From positions 47,632 to 111,631 of the forward strand of contig BJOX01000303.1 of assembly GCA_009731375.1 (NCBI GenBank): a stretch of DNA of 64,000 bases. The letters run 5' to 3'. Every line of letters begins with the position of its first letter. Position 1 is the first letter of the stretch. Position numbers and translations under genes: made by a program. The notes under the pieces are model-generated. The model did no database searches and was not told the origin of the DNA. It was given only the letters and a program-made list of their open reading frames with translations. Positions 1 to 35,265 of this stretch are shown piece after piece. The DNA comes from Paulinella micropora (lineage: Eukaryota > Cercozoa > Imbricatea > Euglyphida).

Positions 1-548
<548 letters not shown>

Positions 549-550
549 AC

Positions 551-7216
<6,666 letters not shown>

Positions 7217-7950
7217 CTAGTACAACCTTTGCACGGTGGGTGGGTAGATAGGTAGGTAGGTAGGTAGGTAGGTCGTAGAGACTCTATGTCCCATGAGTAC
7301 TCCCATGGAGAAAAAGCAAAGAGAATCACTTTCAAAGCATCACCTATTTTACCCAACATAAAGAACATCACCTTTATAACCCAGATGTCAGTCCATGTAA
7401 ATAACCACACACACGCCAAGGAAAGAACCAACACGACACTCACGACCAGAAGTCAAACAAAGCAAGATTGTACACAGACACAACAAAAGTAACCCACCAG
7501 CTTTGTTCCCGTGAAGCTGGCCTAAATTAAAATTTGCTCTTTTCCCCTGTATTACCATTTTGTTCCTCAAAAATTAGTGACTTTTTTTTTCTGAGTCGAA
7601 AGAGTGTTGGTTTCGACTTTGATCCTGCTATGTCAGTCCGTTGTTGGCATCTCATGTTCATTTGACCCCTAGTGCAATACACAGTCCGAACTTGTGCTCT
7701 TTGATTTCTTTTCGTGAATCTAGGAGTGCGAAGTCACTGTTTATTTCGTGGCGAGCTTAGTGCATTTAGGCACAGGTTGGGGATGATTTCTGAGAAACGA
7801 AACAGCAAGGATAGCAGAACAGATGTGGCGAGGCAAGTAAGGGCGTTCTCGTGATTCCCCTTTCAAATAGCAATGTGCGAATTTTCGTTCAAAAGCTCTC
7901 TTTATATTAAGTTGAGAGCAACACCTTTCCGAGAGACGGATGTGTCTGTA
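7217..7950. other. Unique sequence upstream of the SAM-PH gene
   Basis: After a short GGTA array (7233-7272) there are about 680 bp without simple repeats. Nothing in them is recognised. Position between the minus-strand SAM-PH gene and the plus-strand Ser/Pro-rich gene makes it a candidate promoter or 5' exon region. A minus-strand ORF over 7171-7443 has a hydrophobic start but runs over the SAM exon in another frame and was not called. Confidence 0.4.
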
Positions 7951-8075
7951 TGAGATCTTGTATGCGTGAGTGTGTGTGTGTGTGTGTGTGTCTGTATGTG
8001 TGTGTGTGTGTGACGTCTTGTGTGTGCGTGCGTGTCTGGGTGTCTGTGTGTGAGAGAGTTTGTGTGGTGTGTGTC

Positions 8076-8116
<41 letters not shown>

Positions 8117-8125
8117 AAGAGGACG

Positions 8126-8158
<33 letters not shown>

Positions 8159-8242
8159 TAGAGAGAGAAGAGAGCTCTCTCTCTCTCTCTCTCTGTTCCA
8201 CTTTCTCTGCCTCTTTCTCTCTCTCTCTCTCTCTCTCTTCTC

Positions 8243-8320
<78 letters not shown>

Positions 8321-8569
8321 TTCTTTCTCTTCCTCTTTCTCTCGATCTCTCTCTCTATATATATATCTATCTATCTATCTGTTTGTACTCTCTCTCTCTC
8401 TCTCTCTCTCGCTCTCTCTTTCTTTCTCTTCCTCTTTCTCTCGATCTCTCTCTCTCTCTATATATATATATCTATCTATCTGTTTGTACATCCCTTATTT
8501 CTCTCTCTCTCTCGCTCTCTCTCGCTCGCTCTCGCTCTCTCTCTCTCTCTCTCGCTCTCTCTCTTCCTC

Positions 8570-8600
<31 letters not shown>

Positions 8601-8734
8601 CTTCCTCTTTCTCTAGGGAGAGAGAGAGAGAGCTCTCTCTCTCTCTCTCTCTCGAAAGAGGAAGAGAAAGAGAGAGAGAGAGTGAGAGAGAGAGAGAGAG
8701 AGCGAGCGAGTGAGAAAGAGAGAGAAAGAGGAAG

Positions 8735-8771
<37 letters not shown>

Positions 8772-8782
8772 TCGAGAGGAAG

Positions 8783-8827
<45 letters not shown>

Positions 8828-8880
8828 TCGAGAGAAATCGAGGGAAGGAGGAAGAGAGAAAGAGGAGGAGGAGAGAGAGA

Positions 8881-8929
<49 letters not shown>

Positions 8930-9230
8930 NNNNNNNNNNNNNNNNNNNNNNNNNNNNNNNNNNNNNNNNNNNNNNNNNNNNNNNNNNNNNNNNNNNNNNN
9001 NNNNNNNNNNNNNNNNNNNNNNNNNNNNNNNNNNNNNNNNNNNNNNNNNNNNNNNNNNNNNNNNNNNNNNNNNNNNNNNNNNNNNNNNNNNNNNNNNNNN
9101 NNNNNNNNNNNNNNNNNNNNNNNNNNNNNNNNNNNNNNNNNNNNNNNNNNNNNNNNNNGGGGGAGGGATGGAGGGAGGGAGGAGGGAGGCAGAGAGAGAG
9201 CGAGAGAGCGAGCGAGCGAGCGAGCGAGCG

Positions 9231-9287
<57 letters not shown>

Positions 9288-9290
9288 TGA
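7951..9290. repeat. GT, GA and CT arrays with assembly gap
   Basis: GT runs pass into GAGA, then CTCT with GATC variants, then GAGA again, ending in about 47 G before N at 8930-9168. Sequence resumes as GGGA/GCGA/GA repeats. The CT and GA blocks meet as inverted arms at about 8170 and 8625. Confidence 0.95.
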
Positions 9291-10040
9291 CTTCTTTCGA
9301 CTTGCCGTTCCATGCGCTTGTGTCACTACTTGTTTCTTTTTTGTCTTTTTTCTTTCTTCTTCCTGTTTCATGAAGACACTTGTGTTGAGGGACGACCGCA
9401 CGCTCAGCCTCGTCTCGGAATAGTGTGTGCCTTTCCAAAGCTCAACACACTCACCAAGCTCTCTGTTGAACTGACTGCGTGTGTGTGTGCTAGTGTGTGT
9501 GGGGTTGGTGTACCCCCCATGTCTTCGGCGGATAGGACAAGGTCTATTCCACTCCAGTAGCAGCAACACAAACAAGAGGGAGAGAGGGGCGATGCATGTT
9601 ATTTGTGTAGAGAGAAAGGGAAGGAGGAGGAGGAGGAGGAGGAGAGAGAGAGAGAGGATCCAATTTGTATACATCTATGTCTACATCTATATGTCATAAA
9701 TGTTTATATCTACATCTACATCTATTTCTATACCCATTTCTATATGTATATCTATCTTTATCTTCATTTGTCTCTATCTCCATCTCCATCTCCATCTCTA
9801 GCGCTATCGCTATCTCTATCTCTATCTCTATCTATCTCTATCTCTATCTCTATCTCTATATCTATATCTGTTTTTCTGTTTCTATGTTTCTCTATCTCTA
9901 TCTCTATCTATCTCTATCTCTATCTCTATCTCTCTATCTCTCTATCTCTCTATCTCTCGATCTCGATCTCTATCTCTATCTCTATCTCTATCTCTATCTC
10001 TCTATCTCTATCTCTATCTCTATCTCTATCTATCTCTCTC

Positions 10041-10075
<35 letters not shown>

Positions 10076-10130
10076 CTGTATCTCTATCTCTATCTCTATC
10101 TCTATCTATATCAATAGCTACATCTATATG
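9291..10130. other. Unique patch then ATCTCT arrays
   Basis: 9291-9660 is mostly unique; a reading MSSADRTRSIPL at about 9520-9557 ends before a GTAGCA and could be a short exon of the downstream gene, but this is not supported by phase. 9660-10130 is ATCT/ATCTCT repeat. Confidence 0.5.
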
Positions 10131-10159
10131 ATAATTTCCCCCATGTGTTTTTGACGTAG

Positions 10160-10205
10160 CTCTTCCGCCCAGGGTGGCAGGGGGGTGAAGGAGGAGGAGG
10201 GGGAG
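10160..10205 (+). CDS. Possible short exon (LFRPGWQGGEGGGGG)
   Basis: Flanked by ttttgacgtag and gtgcgtg, so it has splice-like borders, and it lies upstream of the Ser/Pro-rich gene on the same strand. The Gly-rich product is simple and the region holds gaps, so support is weak. Confidence 0.25.
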
Positions 10206-10440
10206 GTGCGTGTGTCTGTGTGTGTGTGTGTGGGNNNNNNNNNNCGAGAGAGAGAGAGATAGATAGAGAGAGAGAGAGAGATTGAGAAGGGGGTGGGGGA
10301 CGAATGCTTCTGTGTTGTGTTTTTTTGTATGTACGTGTCTTGTGTGTACGAATGTAGGAATGCGCGTGTATTGTGGGCAGGCTGTGTGAGTCTGGCTGGA
10401 ACATCGATGTCGTCGACACCGCCATCGCCTACGGACGCGT

Positions 10441-10441
10441 C

Positions 10442-10485
<44 letters not shown>

Positions 10486-10650
10486 TTCGTTCTTTCTTTC
10501 TTTTTTTCTTTTCTGTTCTGTTCTTTTCTGTTCTTTTCTGTTCTGTTCTGTTCTGTTCTTTTCTGTTCTTTTCTTTTCTTTTCTTTTCTCTCTCTGTCTC
10601 TCTCTGTCTCTCTCTCTCTCTGTTTCTCTCTCTCTTTCTCTCTCTCTCTC

Positions 10651-10687
<37 letters not shown>
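10441..10687. repeat. TTTC, TTTTCTG, CT and ATT arrays
   Basis: TTTC repeats, TTCTG variants, CT repeats and an ATT array run directly into the 3' half of the SINE at 10688. Confidence 0.95.
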
Positions 10688-10692
<5 letters not shown>

Positions 10693-10774
10693 CGTCTGGA
10701 AGTGTTGGAACTGCCCTTGCGGGGGTGTCATTAGAGCTTATCGTCAATTCTTCGTACTCCCCTCACGGGTGAGA
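10688..10774 (+). mobile_element. tRNA-derived SINE, copy 2 (3' body only)
   Basis: The plus strand from ccgtctggaagtgttggaac to ctcacgggtgaga matches the body of the full copy at 52916-53177. It is preceded by an ATT array and cut by the N run at 10775. Confidence 0.65.
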
Positions 10775-11545
10775 NNNNNNNNNNNNNNNNNNNNNNNNNN
10801 NNNNNNNNNNNNNNNNNNNNNNNNNNNNNNNNNNNNNNNNNNNNNNNNNNNNNNNNNNNNNNNNNNNNNNNNNNNNNNNNNNNNNNNNNNNNNNNNNNNN
10901 NNNNNNNNNNNNNNNNNNNNNNNNNNNNNNNNNNNNNNNNNNNNNNNNNNNNNNNNNNNNNNNNNNNNNNNNNNNNNNNNNNNNNNNNNNNNNNNNNNNN
11001 NNNNNNNNNNNNNNNNNNNNNNNNNNNNNNNNNNNNNNNNNNNNNNNNNNNNNNNNNNNNNNNNNNNNNNNNNNNNNNNNNNNNNNNNNNNNNNNNNNNN
11101 NNNNNNNNNNNNNNNNNNNNNNNNNNNNNNNNNNNNNNNNNNNNNNNNNNNNNNNNNNNNNNNNNNNNNNNNNNNNNNNNNNNNNNNNNNNNNNNNNNNN
11201 NNNNNNNNNNNNNNNNNNNNNNNNNNNNNNNNNNNNNNNNNNNNNNNNNNNNNNNNNNNNNNNNNNNNNNNNNNNNNNNNNNNNTATGGGTGGGGTTTCG
11301 AGGCAGCTCTAGCAACCGCGCTTGGTGTATGCACTTGCACATTCGGTGACGTCTTGCAAGAGGTTGCTGGGACTGCGGAATAACCTCGGCTTAGTGCAGT
11401 CTTGCCCTCAGGAGCTCCATCGGTGGCCCCGATCATCAGGCGAGAGACTGACACGGGGGTGGAGGACCTCGAACAAGGGTATTGGAGGCTTATGTCCGTT
11501 GAGGATATGCCATTAGCTGCATCAGTACGCCTCAGATATAGTATA
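10775..11545. other. Assembly gap and unrecognised unique sequence
   Basis: N from 10775 to 11284, then about 260 bp of unique sequence ending in a short ATT run. No domain, splice-bounded exon or repeat copy is recognised. Confidence 0.5.
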
Positions 11546-11549
11546 GTAT

Positions 11550-11805
11550 TATTATTATTATTAATATTTCCAAAACACTTTGAATGTTTTCCTTTTCTTT
11601 CTTTCTCTGTCAGGCGATGAACACGAGACCGCAAAAGACAGAGTTCAACCGCACACAGGTGTGTATGTATGTATATATGTATGTATGTATGCATGTATGT
11701 ATGTATGCATGCATGTATGTATGTATGTATGTATGTATGTGTATGTATGTATATGTATGTGTATGTATGTATGTATGTATTTATAGTATGTATGCATGGA
11801 TGTGT

Positions 11806-11850
<45 letters not shown>

Positions 11851-11902
11851 GAGAGAGAGAGAGAGAGAGAGACAAAACAACAACAACAACAACAACAACA
11901 AT

Positions 11903-11970
<68 letters not shown>

Positions 11971-12134
11971 AGAGAGAGAGAGTGAGAGAGAGATGGATTG
12001 ATGGATGAATGTGATTGTAATAGATGTCGTGAGAGGATTTTTTTGGGGGGGGGGGGGGGGGAGAAGGGNNNNNNNNNNNNNNNNNNNNNNNNNNNNNNNN
12101 NNNNNNNCCCCCCCCCCCCCCCCCCCCCCCCCCC
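11550..12134. repeat. ATGT, GA, ACA and poly-G/C arrays with gap
   Basis: ATGT repeats to 11800, GA repeats, ACA repeats at 11880-11940, GA again, then a G tract, N at 12069-12107 and a C tract. Confidence 0.9.
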
Positions 12135-12181
12135 ACACTCCTGTGTGTGTTATGAGTGTAATGTGTGTGTGTGTGTGACAG

Positions 12182-30020
<17,839 letters not shown>

Positions 30021-30235
30021 GTCCGCTAGCTAGCTCTATCATGCGTTACGCTAGCTATGTCTATGATGCGTCTATGCACGCATGTTTATCTAATACCATG
30101 CTGTGGACTGTATCGGCCTGTTGATTTGCACGCTTCACGCTGCCCCCCCCTGGCTCAGGTAGCTAGCTAGCTATGCCACCTGCACAGCTAGCTAGCTAGC
30201 TATGCGACTATCTCTGCATGTTTTGTCTAACATGC

Positions 30236-30572
30236 GTATCGGCCTCTTGACGTGCACCTTCACGCTGCCGCCCGCACAGGTAGGTAGCTCTCTAGGCGTC
30301 TAGCTATGCATCTTTGTCTAATCAAGTGACTGGAGCAGGGACGTATGTAACACTTGAAGAGCACTTTGCAGCGCCAGCCACGGACCGCAGTCAGGCACAG
30401 AGATGAGGGACCACGCAACATACAACATAAACACACACACACACATACACACAAAGCCACGTACATGAATAAATACAAAAAGTTAGACAAATATGCATAG
30501 CTAGACGCCTAGATAACTACCTACCTGTGCGGGCGGCAGCGTGAAGGTGCACTTCAATAGGCCGATACAAAG
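30236..30572. repeat. Inverted repeat at host gene / retroelement junction
   Basis: 30236-30322 and 30488-30572 are inverted copies (~86 bp arms, spacer ~165 bp). Each holds an exon echo, its gtaggtag donor side and the following ctaggcgtctagctatgcat. The right arm forms the 3' end of the retroelement ORF on the minus strand. Confidence 0.8.
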
Positions 30573-32895
30573 ACTCGACCCGGAACGTGACGAGTTTTTC
30601 GTAGAGATTAAGGATCGCGTTCGATACAGTGATCCCCCGCCAATCAGTCACGTTTGCGCCTGTCCCCGTCCCTTTCCAGATCTGGCTGAGGATCCCCGGC
30701 TTCCAGTCCTTTGGTAGTCGCTTCTCCTTCCAGCAGTGGGAGAGAAAGGATCCCAATTGAATCTTCGCATCCTGCGAGAGGAGTCTGAAGATGGCAGGAG
30801 GGATACCGTCTTCTCCTGTGGCAGGACCCTTTTTTGCCTGGATGGCGTGCTCCAGCTCTCCCAGCGAGAAAGGTAGACGAGCCAGTTCGAGAGCCTGATC
30901 CCGGGTAAGGGGCGGGGGGAGGCATTTGAAGATAGTGACGAATTGTTTGACACGGTCCCCGGGAATACGAGATTCCTGGAACGGTCCGATGAGGTGGGGG
31001 CGTCCATTGGAGTCTCGGGGTGGGGACGACCGCAGCTTTTCCCACTCTCGAATCTTTTGGAGCCGACCCACCCTCCTTAGTACCGCCCACTTTGCTAGGC
31101 GGTCTGCACACTCGTTAAGCCGAAAAGTCCACTCGAAGCTCTGCTCTTGGTGGGACTTGACCCAGTGGAACGAGATCGGAGCCGACTGAGTGTGGAAGCG
31201 AAAGATGGCGTCCCATAGGGGGGGCTTCGCACGCTGCTTGAACAGTTCATGTGCCTCCCCCTCCAGATTCGCGTCCGTTATGGCCCGGTAGTAGGTGAAG
31301 ATATGAACTCGTCTGGATCTCCATTTCATCTCTCTAATGTATTGGAGGCCACCTGCCATCACTGCCAGTACTTCTTGTTCTCCACTAGAGGCTGGGTTGT
31401 CTGCATTGCCGTAGATAGCGATAATCTCATTATTGTAGAACAGGAACGCCCCGAAGCCCGCAGCGTTGCCATGTTCGGGAAAACAGGATCCGTCAGGAAC
31501 GAGGATAGCGTCATATGGGGACAGGGACCCCGGAGACAGCTCGTCCGGCTGGTCAAGCCGCGGGGCCAGGCGATAGATAGGAAACCGCTGTTTGAACTCA
31601 TCGGGGAGCGAACTTAGACGTAGAGCATAAGCATTCGATTGGAGTCTGATGATAAGGCCCCGGGTGTCATCTCCATTAGGAAGGTGGATACCCAGGTACT
31701 CCCAGGCTTCAGCTTCTAGTAACTGCAAAAGCTGGGGGACTAAGTCAACGGGCGGAGCAGTATACTCGTCTTGGAGAGGAAGGTTTGCGGTCGCCCACCT
31801 CTTGAGCTCACTGGAGTTACGGTTCTGTCTTCGTTCGCTATCATCCTCCGGCGGGAACTGCACTGAGTACTGGCGGAGAGACGGTGCCGTGTGGGCGCTT
31901 AATAAGAGGGAACGCATCCGCTCCACCTCCGCCTGTAGAGCAGCCTCAGCATCGGTCTGGATGACAGCTTCCGTCTCACTGGGAACGAGGGGAAGGGGAT
32001 CAGGATTCACATTTCCCCTGAAGACCAGGTTAGTAAATTGTCCCCTGTCGATAGTATCCCCCGGTTTGAGGATCTGCGCACGAAGCCTGTCACTTCCTAG
32101 AAGGAGCTCCCGCTGATTATATTTGGAGTCCTCTGGAGTGATCCACAGTTTCGCCCCGGACCCCATCACTTGGTGGAGTCGGCGCTCCTCGTCTGCCTGA
32201 TCAGAGACCCGGGTGCGGTAGAGGTTTGCATAATGTTCCTGTAGAGTCTCTGGCGGGGGAGTCTCCATGGCTGAGTCCGTCTGGACCCGGAGGAGAAATT
32301 TGTGCTGGTTCCGGTCGAAGGCTTGGTTGTGTCGGAGCCTATTCAGTCTCTTGATCTCCCTCTTGGCGCGCTTGATATCTTCTAGACTGGGATTAATCTT
32401 GCGTCGGGCCTTGGCAAGGATCTTCAGTGCGTCCGGTAGAAGAAATGACATCTCTAGCGGGTCACTCGACCGTGGTTCTTCCAGGATGTGCCCGACCAGA
32501 TCCCCTTTCATTCGTAACGTATGGGAAATGTTCAGCCAGAGCCTGGTTAAATGAGATCCAGGATCCCTCTGGACTTGTCGTTGGAGGCCCCGCGTGATGG
32601 ACTGCAGTGCGGTTAACATACGGGGTACCTTGGTTATCTTCCGTCTGGACTTAGGAGGTCTGGGATTCCGCCTGCTCAGCGGTGGTGGAGCCGGCTGGGC
32701 ATCCTGGTATCCAATCGGCAGGGCTGGGATAGGGGAACTAGGAGGAGCAGCGTCGACCCTCGGATGCACGACAGCTTCCGCAGCTTGGATGGCCTGCTTC
32801 AACGCGGCTTGGGGGGGCTGGGCCATCTGTATGCTCGCCGCCATACTCTGCTGGAAACAGTCCTGCTGACCCTGTGTCCACCTTTTGGGTTCCAC
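30517..32895 (-). CDS. LINE-like ORF: RNase H domain followed by truncated reverse transcriptase
   Basis: 792 codons. Residues ~1-90 are Pro/basic-rich. ~180-240 have a LINE-like linker (LQEHYANLYRTRVSD). ~455-610 form an RNase H fold: VPDGS (first Asp), GEQEVLAV (Glu), WVKSHQ (His) and NECADRLAKWA (last Asp). The third acidic position reads IFTYYRAI instead of the usual T-D-S, so a catalytic Asp is replaced by Tyr (31291-31293, one base from GAC). ~670-775 are RT fingers: GPATGEDGIPPAIF, then WRGITVSNAILNLYEKL. The frame then enters the inverted host-exon echo and stops; the palm with Y-x-D-D is missing. RNase H normally lies after RT in LINEs, so this order is unusual. A non-functional copy is likely. 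Confidence 0.7.
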   Translation of the reverse strand: MEPKRWTQGQQDCFQQSMAASIQMAQPPQAALKQAIQAAEAVVHPRVDAAPPSSPIPALPIGYQDAQPAPPPLSRRNPRPPKSRRKITKVPRMLTALQSITRGLQRQVQRDPGSHLTRLWLNISHTLRMKGDLVGHILEEPRSSDPLEMSFLLPDALKILAKARRKINPSLEDIKRAKREIKRLNRLRHNQAFDRNQHKFLLRVQTDSAMETPPPETLQEHYANLYRTRVSDQADEERRLHQVMGSGAKLWITPEDSKYNQRELLLGSDRLRAQILKPGDTIDRGQFTNLVFRGNVNPDPLPLVPSETEAVIQTDAEAALQAEVERMRSLLLSAHTAPSLRQYSVQFPPEDDSERRQNRNSSELKRWATANLPLQDEYTAPPVDLVPQLLQLLEAEAWEYLGIHLPNGDDTRGLIIRLQSNAYALRLSSLPDEFKQRFPIYRLAPRLDQPDELSPGSLSPYDAILVPDGSCFPEHGNAAGFGAFLFYNNEIIAIYGNADNPASSGEQEVLAVMAGGLQYIREMKWRSRRVHIFTYYRAITDANLEGEAHELFKQRAKPPLWDAIFRFHTQSAPISFHWVKSHQEQSFEWTFRLNECADRLAKWAVLRRVGRLQKIREWEKLRSSPPRDSNGRPHLIGPFQESRIPGDRVKQFVTIFKCLPPPLTRDQALELARLPFSLGELEHAIQAKKGPATGEDGIPPAIFRLLSQDAKIQLGSFLSHCWKEKRLPKDWKPGILSQIWKGTGTGANVTDWRGITVSNAILNLYEKLVTFRVESLYRPIEVHLHAAARTGR

Positions 32896-33476
32896 TAATT
32901 GCGGTGGGTGGACCCCGAGACCGCCGGAGCGACATTAACTTCAGGCCTAGCTTCTCTCCCAACCAGGCTAAGGGAAGATGGAAGGGGAAGAGAGGAATCT
33001 GTTAGCGAGGGGGGGGGGGGGATAGCCGACTCTATTATCTCCACCGCGGAAGGGAGGGGCGGTGGGCACAGGGTAGGATCCCAACTCCCAGGCGGGGAGG
33101 AGGGAGGAGAGTCAACCTGAATGTCTTGCGGCAGGTAGTGATGCTCCAGCCGAGCGCGGGCAATGTCGATTCTGGCCTGGATCCAGAGTTGCAGGGGGGG
33201 GGNNNNNNNNNNTGGACTCGACCAGCCGCTCTTCTCGACTGAGGTGCGACAGTGCAGCAATTGCGTCCTCCTCGTCATCACTGCCTGTTCCTGGCAACAC
33301 ATTATCCTCGGGGAAATCCAGCGGGTGATCGCCCGCTTGGGATCACCATAGGAGGATGCCGACAGCAATCCACGCGGAGGCCTTGGCAACAACCGAGTAG
33401 GATCGAAAATATTCTTCAGGACAATATGGTGCATCAGGGGTGGAGAGCTCCAGGAGACCATCCCTGGCCCCGACAT
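32895..33476 (-). CDS. Pro-rich ORF just upstream of the LINE-like ORF
   Basis: 193 codons, Pro/Ser-rich, crossing a 10-N gap (33203-33212). Its stop overlaps the start region of the downstream ORF (TAGTG). It may be the 5' ORF or the frameshifted N-terminus of the same element. No domain recognised. Confidence 0.35.
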   Translation of the reverse strand: MSGPGMVSWSSPPLMHHIVLKNIFDPTRLLPRPPRGLLSASSYGDPKRAITRWISPRIMCCQEQAVMTRRTQLLHCRTSVEKSGWSSPXXXXPPLQLWIQARIDIARARLEHHYLPQDIQVDSPPSSPPGSWDPTLCPPPLPSAVEIIESAIPPPPSLTDSSLPLPSSLSLVGREARPEVNVAPAVSGSTHRN

Positions 33477-34470
33477 CTATAAAAAGAAAGGTGAGCAGCA
33501 GGATTGCCCTGAGACGTTTGTAGTGCACAGCGGGCAGGGTGATGCCAAGGGGGCCGATGAAGCGAGGCGCGTGATCCCACTCCGTAGTAGAAGACCTGAA
33601 GCGGGATGTGTGATGGAGCAGGATACTGCCCTTGATTCCCTGTGCCCGAACAATAAGCACACGTGGGAGGCGACGCTGGACGTATCTAAGAACCCGGGCG
33701 GAGGAAAGTGCATGCCATGAGGTGAGGAGCATGAGGCTCCCATCCTGGACGATGGATTCCAACGCCTTGGTGGTCCTCTCTGCTAGATGCTTCCTAGCTC
33801 GAAGGAGTGATTGAGCTCCAAAGGAGGGAGATAAGAGGAACATCTGACATAGCTATTGGTTAAGTGCTCCTTGGGAGACTCGTGGCGCGGAGGGAGGGTC
33901 AACTTTTTGCGGCAGAAAGGAAAGGAGTGGCTCGCGAACGTGCGTGGATAACGACATCACGTTGGTGCTATGATACCTCTCCAAAGTATGTCGAAGTGTC
34001 GCAAATGCAAGAGAGGCCTGTGCACCTCCTCTGAGCCAGTCATGAGACTGCTTGAACTCGCTAAACCACTTGGCGGGCGGCTGGGGAAGGTGGTCTCGTA
34101 TGCCTCGTTTGTAGACCCGGTAGACAGTAGAAAAACCTAGAGGGGCGGAGGATGGCACAGGGTTCCGGGGTAGGAGACGACGCTCGATGGAGAGCCCCTG
34201 TCCTAGCAGGGAAAAAGCCCGAGAGTTGAAGGAAGCTGCATTGGAGGAATGCTCCCCCTTCTTGTCTTCTGCCATCTTCCGGAGGTTTCTGATAATCTTG
34301 CGGAGGCGCTGTCGGAACTGTCGATTTGTCTTCGGGGCGGAACTGAGTCCCAAGATCGGACGTTGGACTGCAGGGAAAGGATGTTGAACCACAACTGTGT
34401 CCGGAAGGGATGAAGCTGTCCGCTTGAACAAAAGTTGAACCCCATAAGCAGCAATCATCCTGCATGCCAT
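33343..34470 (-). pseudogene. Degenerate retroelement ORFs
   Basis: Two minus-strand ORFs, 34470-33853 (205 codons, basic) and 33843-33343 (166 codons), are nearly contiguous. Neither is recognised. Same strand and spacing suggest remains of the LINE-like element or a relative. Confidence 0.35.
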
Positions 34471-34512
34471 CTTGTTCGGGAGGATGGAAACGGAACAGTC
34501 ATCGCATTTGAC

Positions 34513-35265
34513 TCACTCCCCGGAACTATTCCTGTCCAGAACGAACGCGTGAGAATGCTGTCGCGAGCGTGCGTTCCATTCCATCTGGATGCAGATGGCG
34601 CTTTGGAGAGAGTAGGATAGCGCCTTTCCATCATGCGACCACCGGCGATCAAAGAAGAGCGAAGGGAGGAAAGAGACATTGTGGTGTGCGGACCGGGGGA
34701 AACGAAGATTCAGGAGCCCAAGAGGCCGATGAATGTCAAGGAGAAGACATTCTGCATGCTCACGAATCGATCGAGTCTGCACCCCTTTATCGCCTCCGCA
34801 GTGAGCGCATAGGAAAGGTTCAGAGGAAGGGCCCCCAAGATGCCATCTCGCCAAAAGCTCAGTAAGGGGGAAAGGTGAGCAGTCGTCAGCCAGGATAGAA
34901 AGTGAGAGTGGAAGGGCCCAAGAGGAGGACTGGGAGGCAGTGGAACAGACGCTGCATGCTGAAGTCGAAACTACGTGCGGGAGCCAGGATTCCAAAAATA
35001 CCCCACTCGGGAGGAAGGAAGGCCCGGCGTCCCGCAGAAGCAACAGTAAGCCCCGTGTTGCCAGTCCGGTGTCGCCGCCGCCGTGAACGTCCGGTCTGGG
35101 ACACAAGCTGAGGAGAACAACATGGTAGCGGAACGAGGCGCAGGAAAGAGGCTTGAATTCCTGTGTGGTGTGCCTCACCTGCGGGCGGAGATCGTCCAAC
35201 GTATTAATGATAGCGCTGGTAGCCGTCATCTGGGGTCCGAGCATGGACCTGGGCGGGCGTGCCAA
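34513..35265 (-). pseudogene. ORF with C-terminal Cys/His motif like LINE RT tails
   Basis: 250 codons. Near residue 155 it has CAHCGGDKGVQTRSIREHAEC, shaped as C-x2-C-x12-H-x3-C preceded by a LARWHLG stretch, as seen at the C-terminus of many LINE RT proteins. No RT palm is visible. It lies 5' of the RNase H-RT ORF, so it would belong to a separate, upstream copy. Confidence 0.35.

Noticed and set aside
7950-9674. Ser/Leu or Glu/Arg ORFs of up to 446 codons
   Set aside because: Translations of CT/GA repeats read through an N gap.
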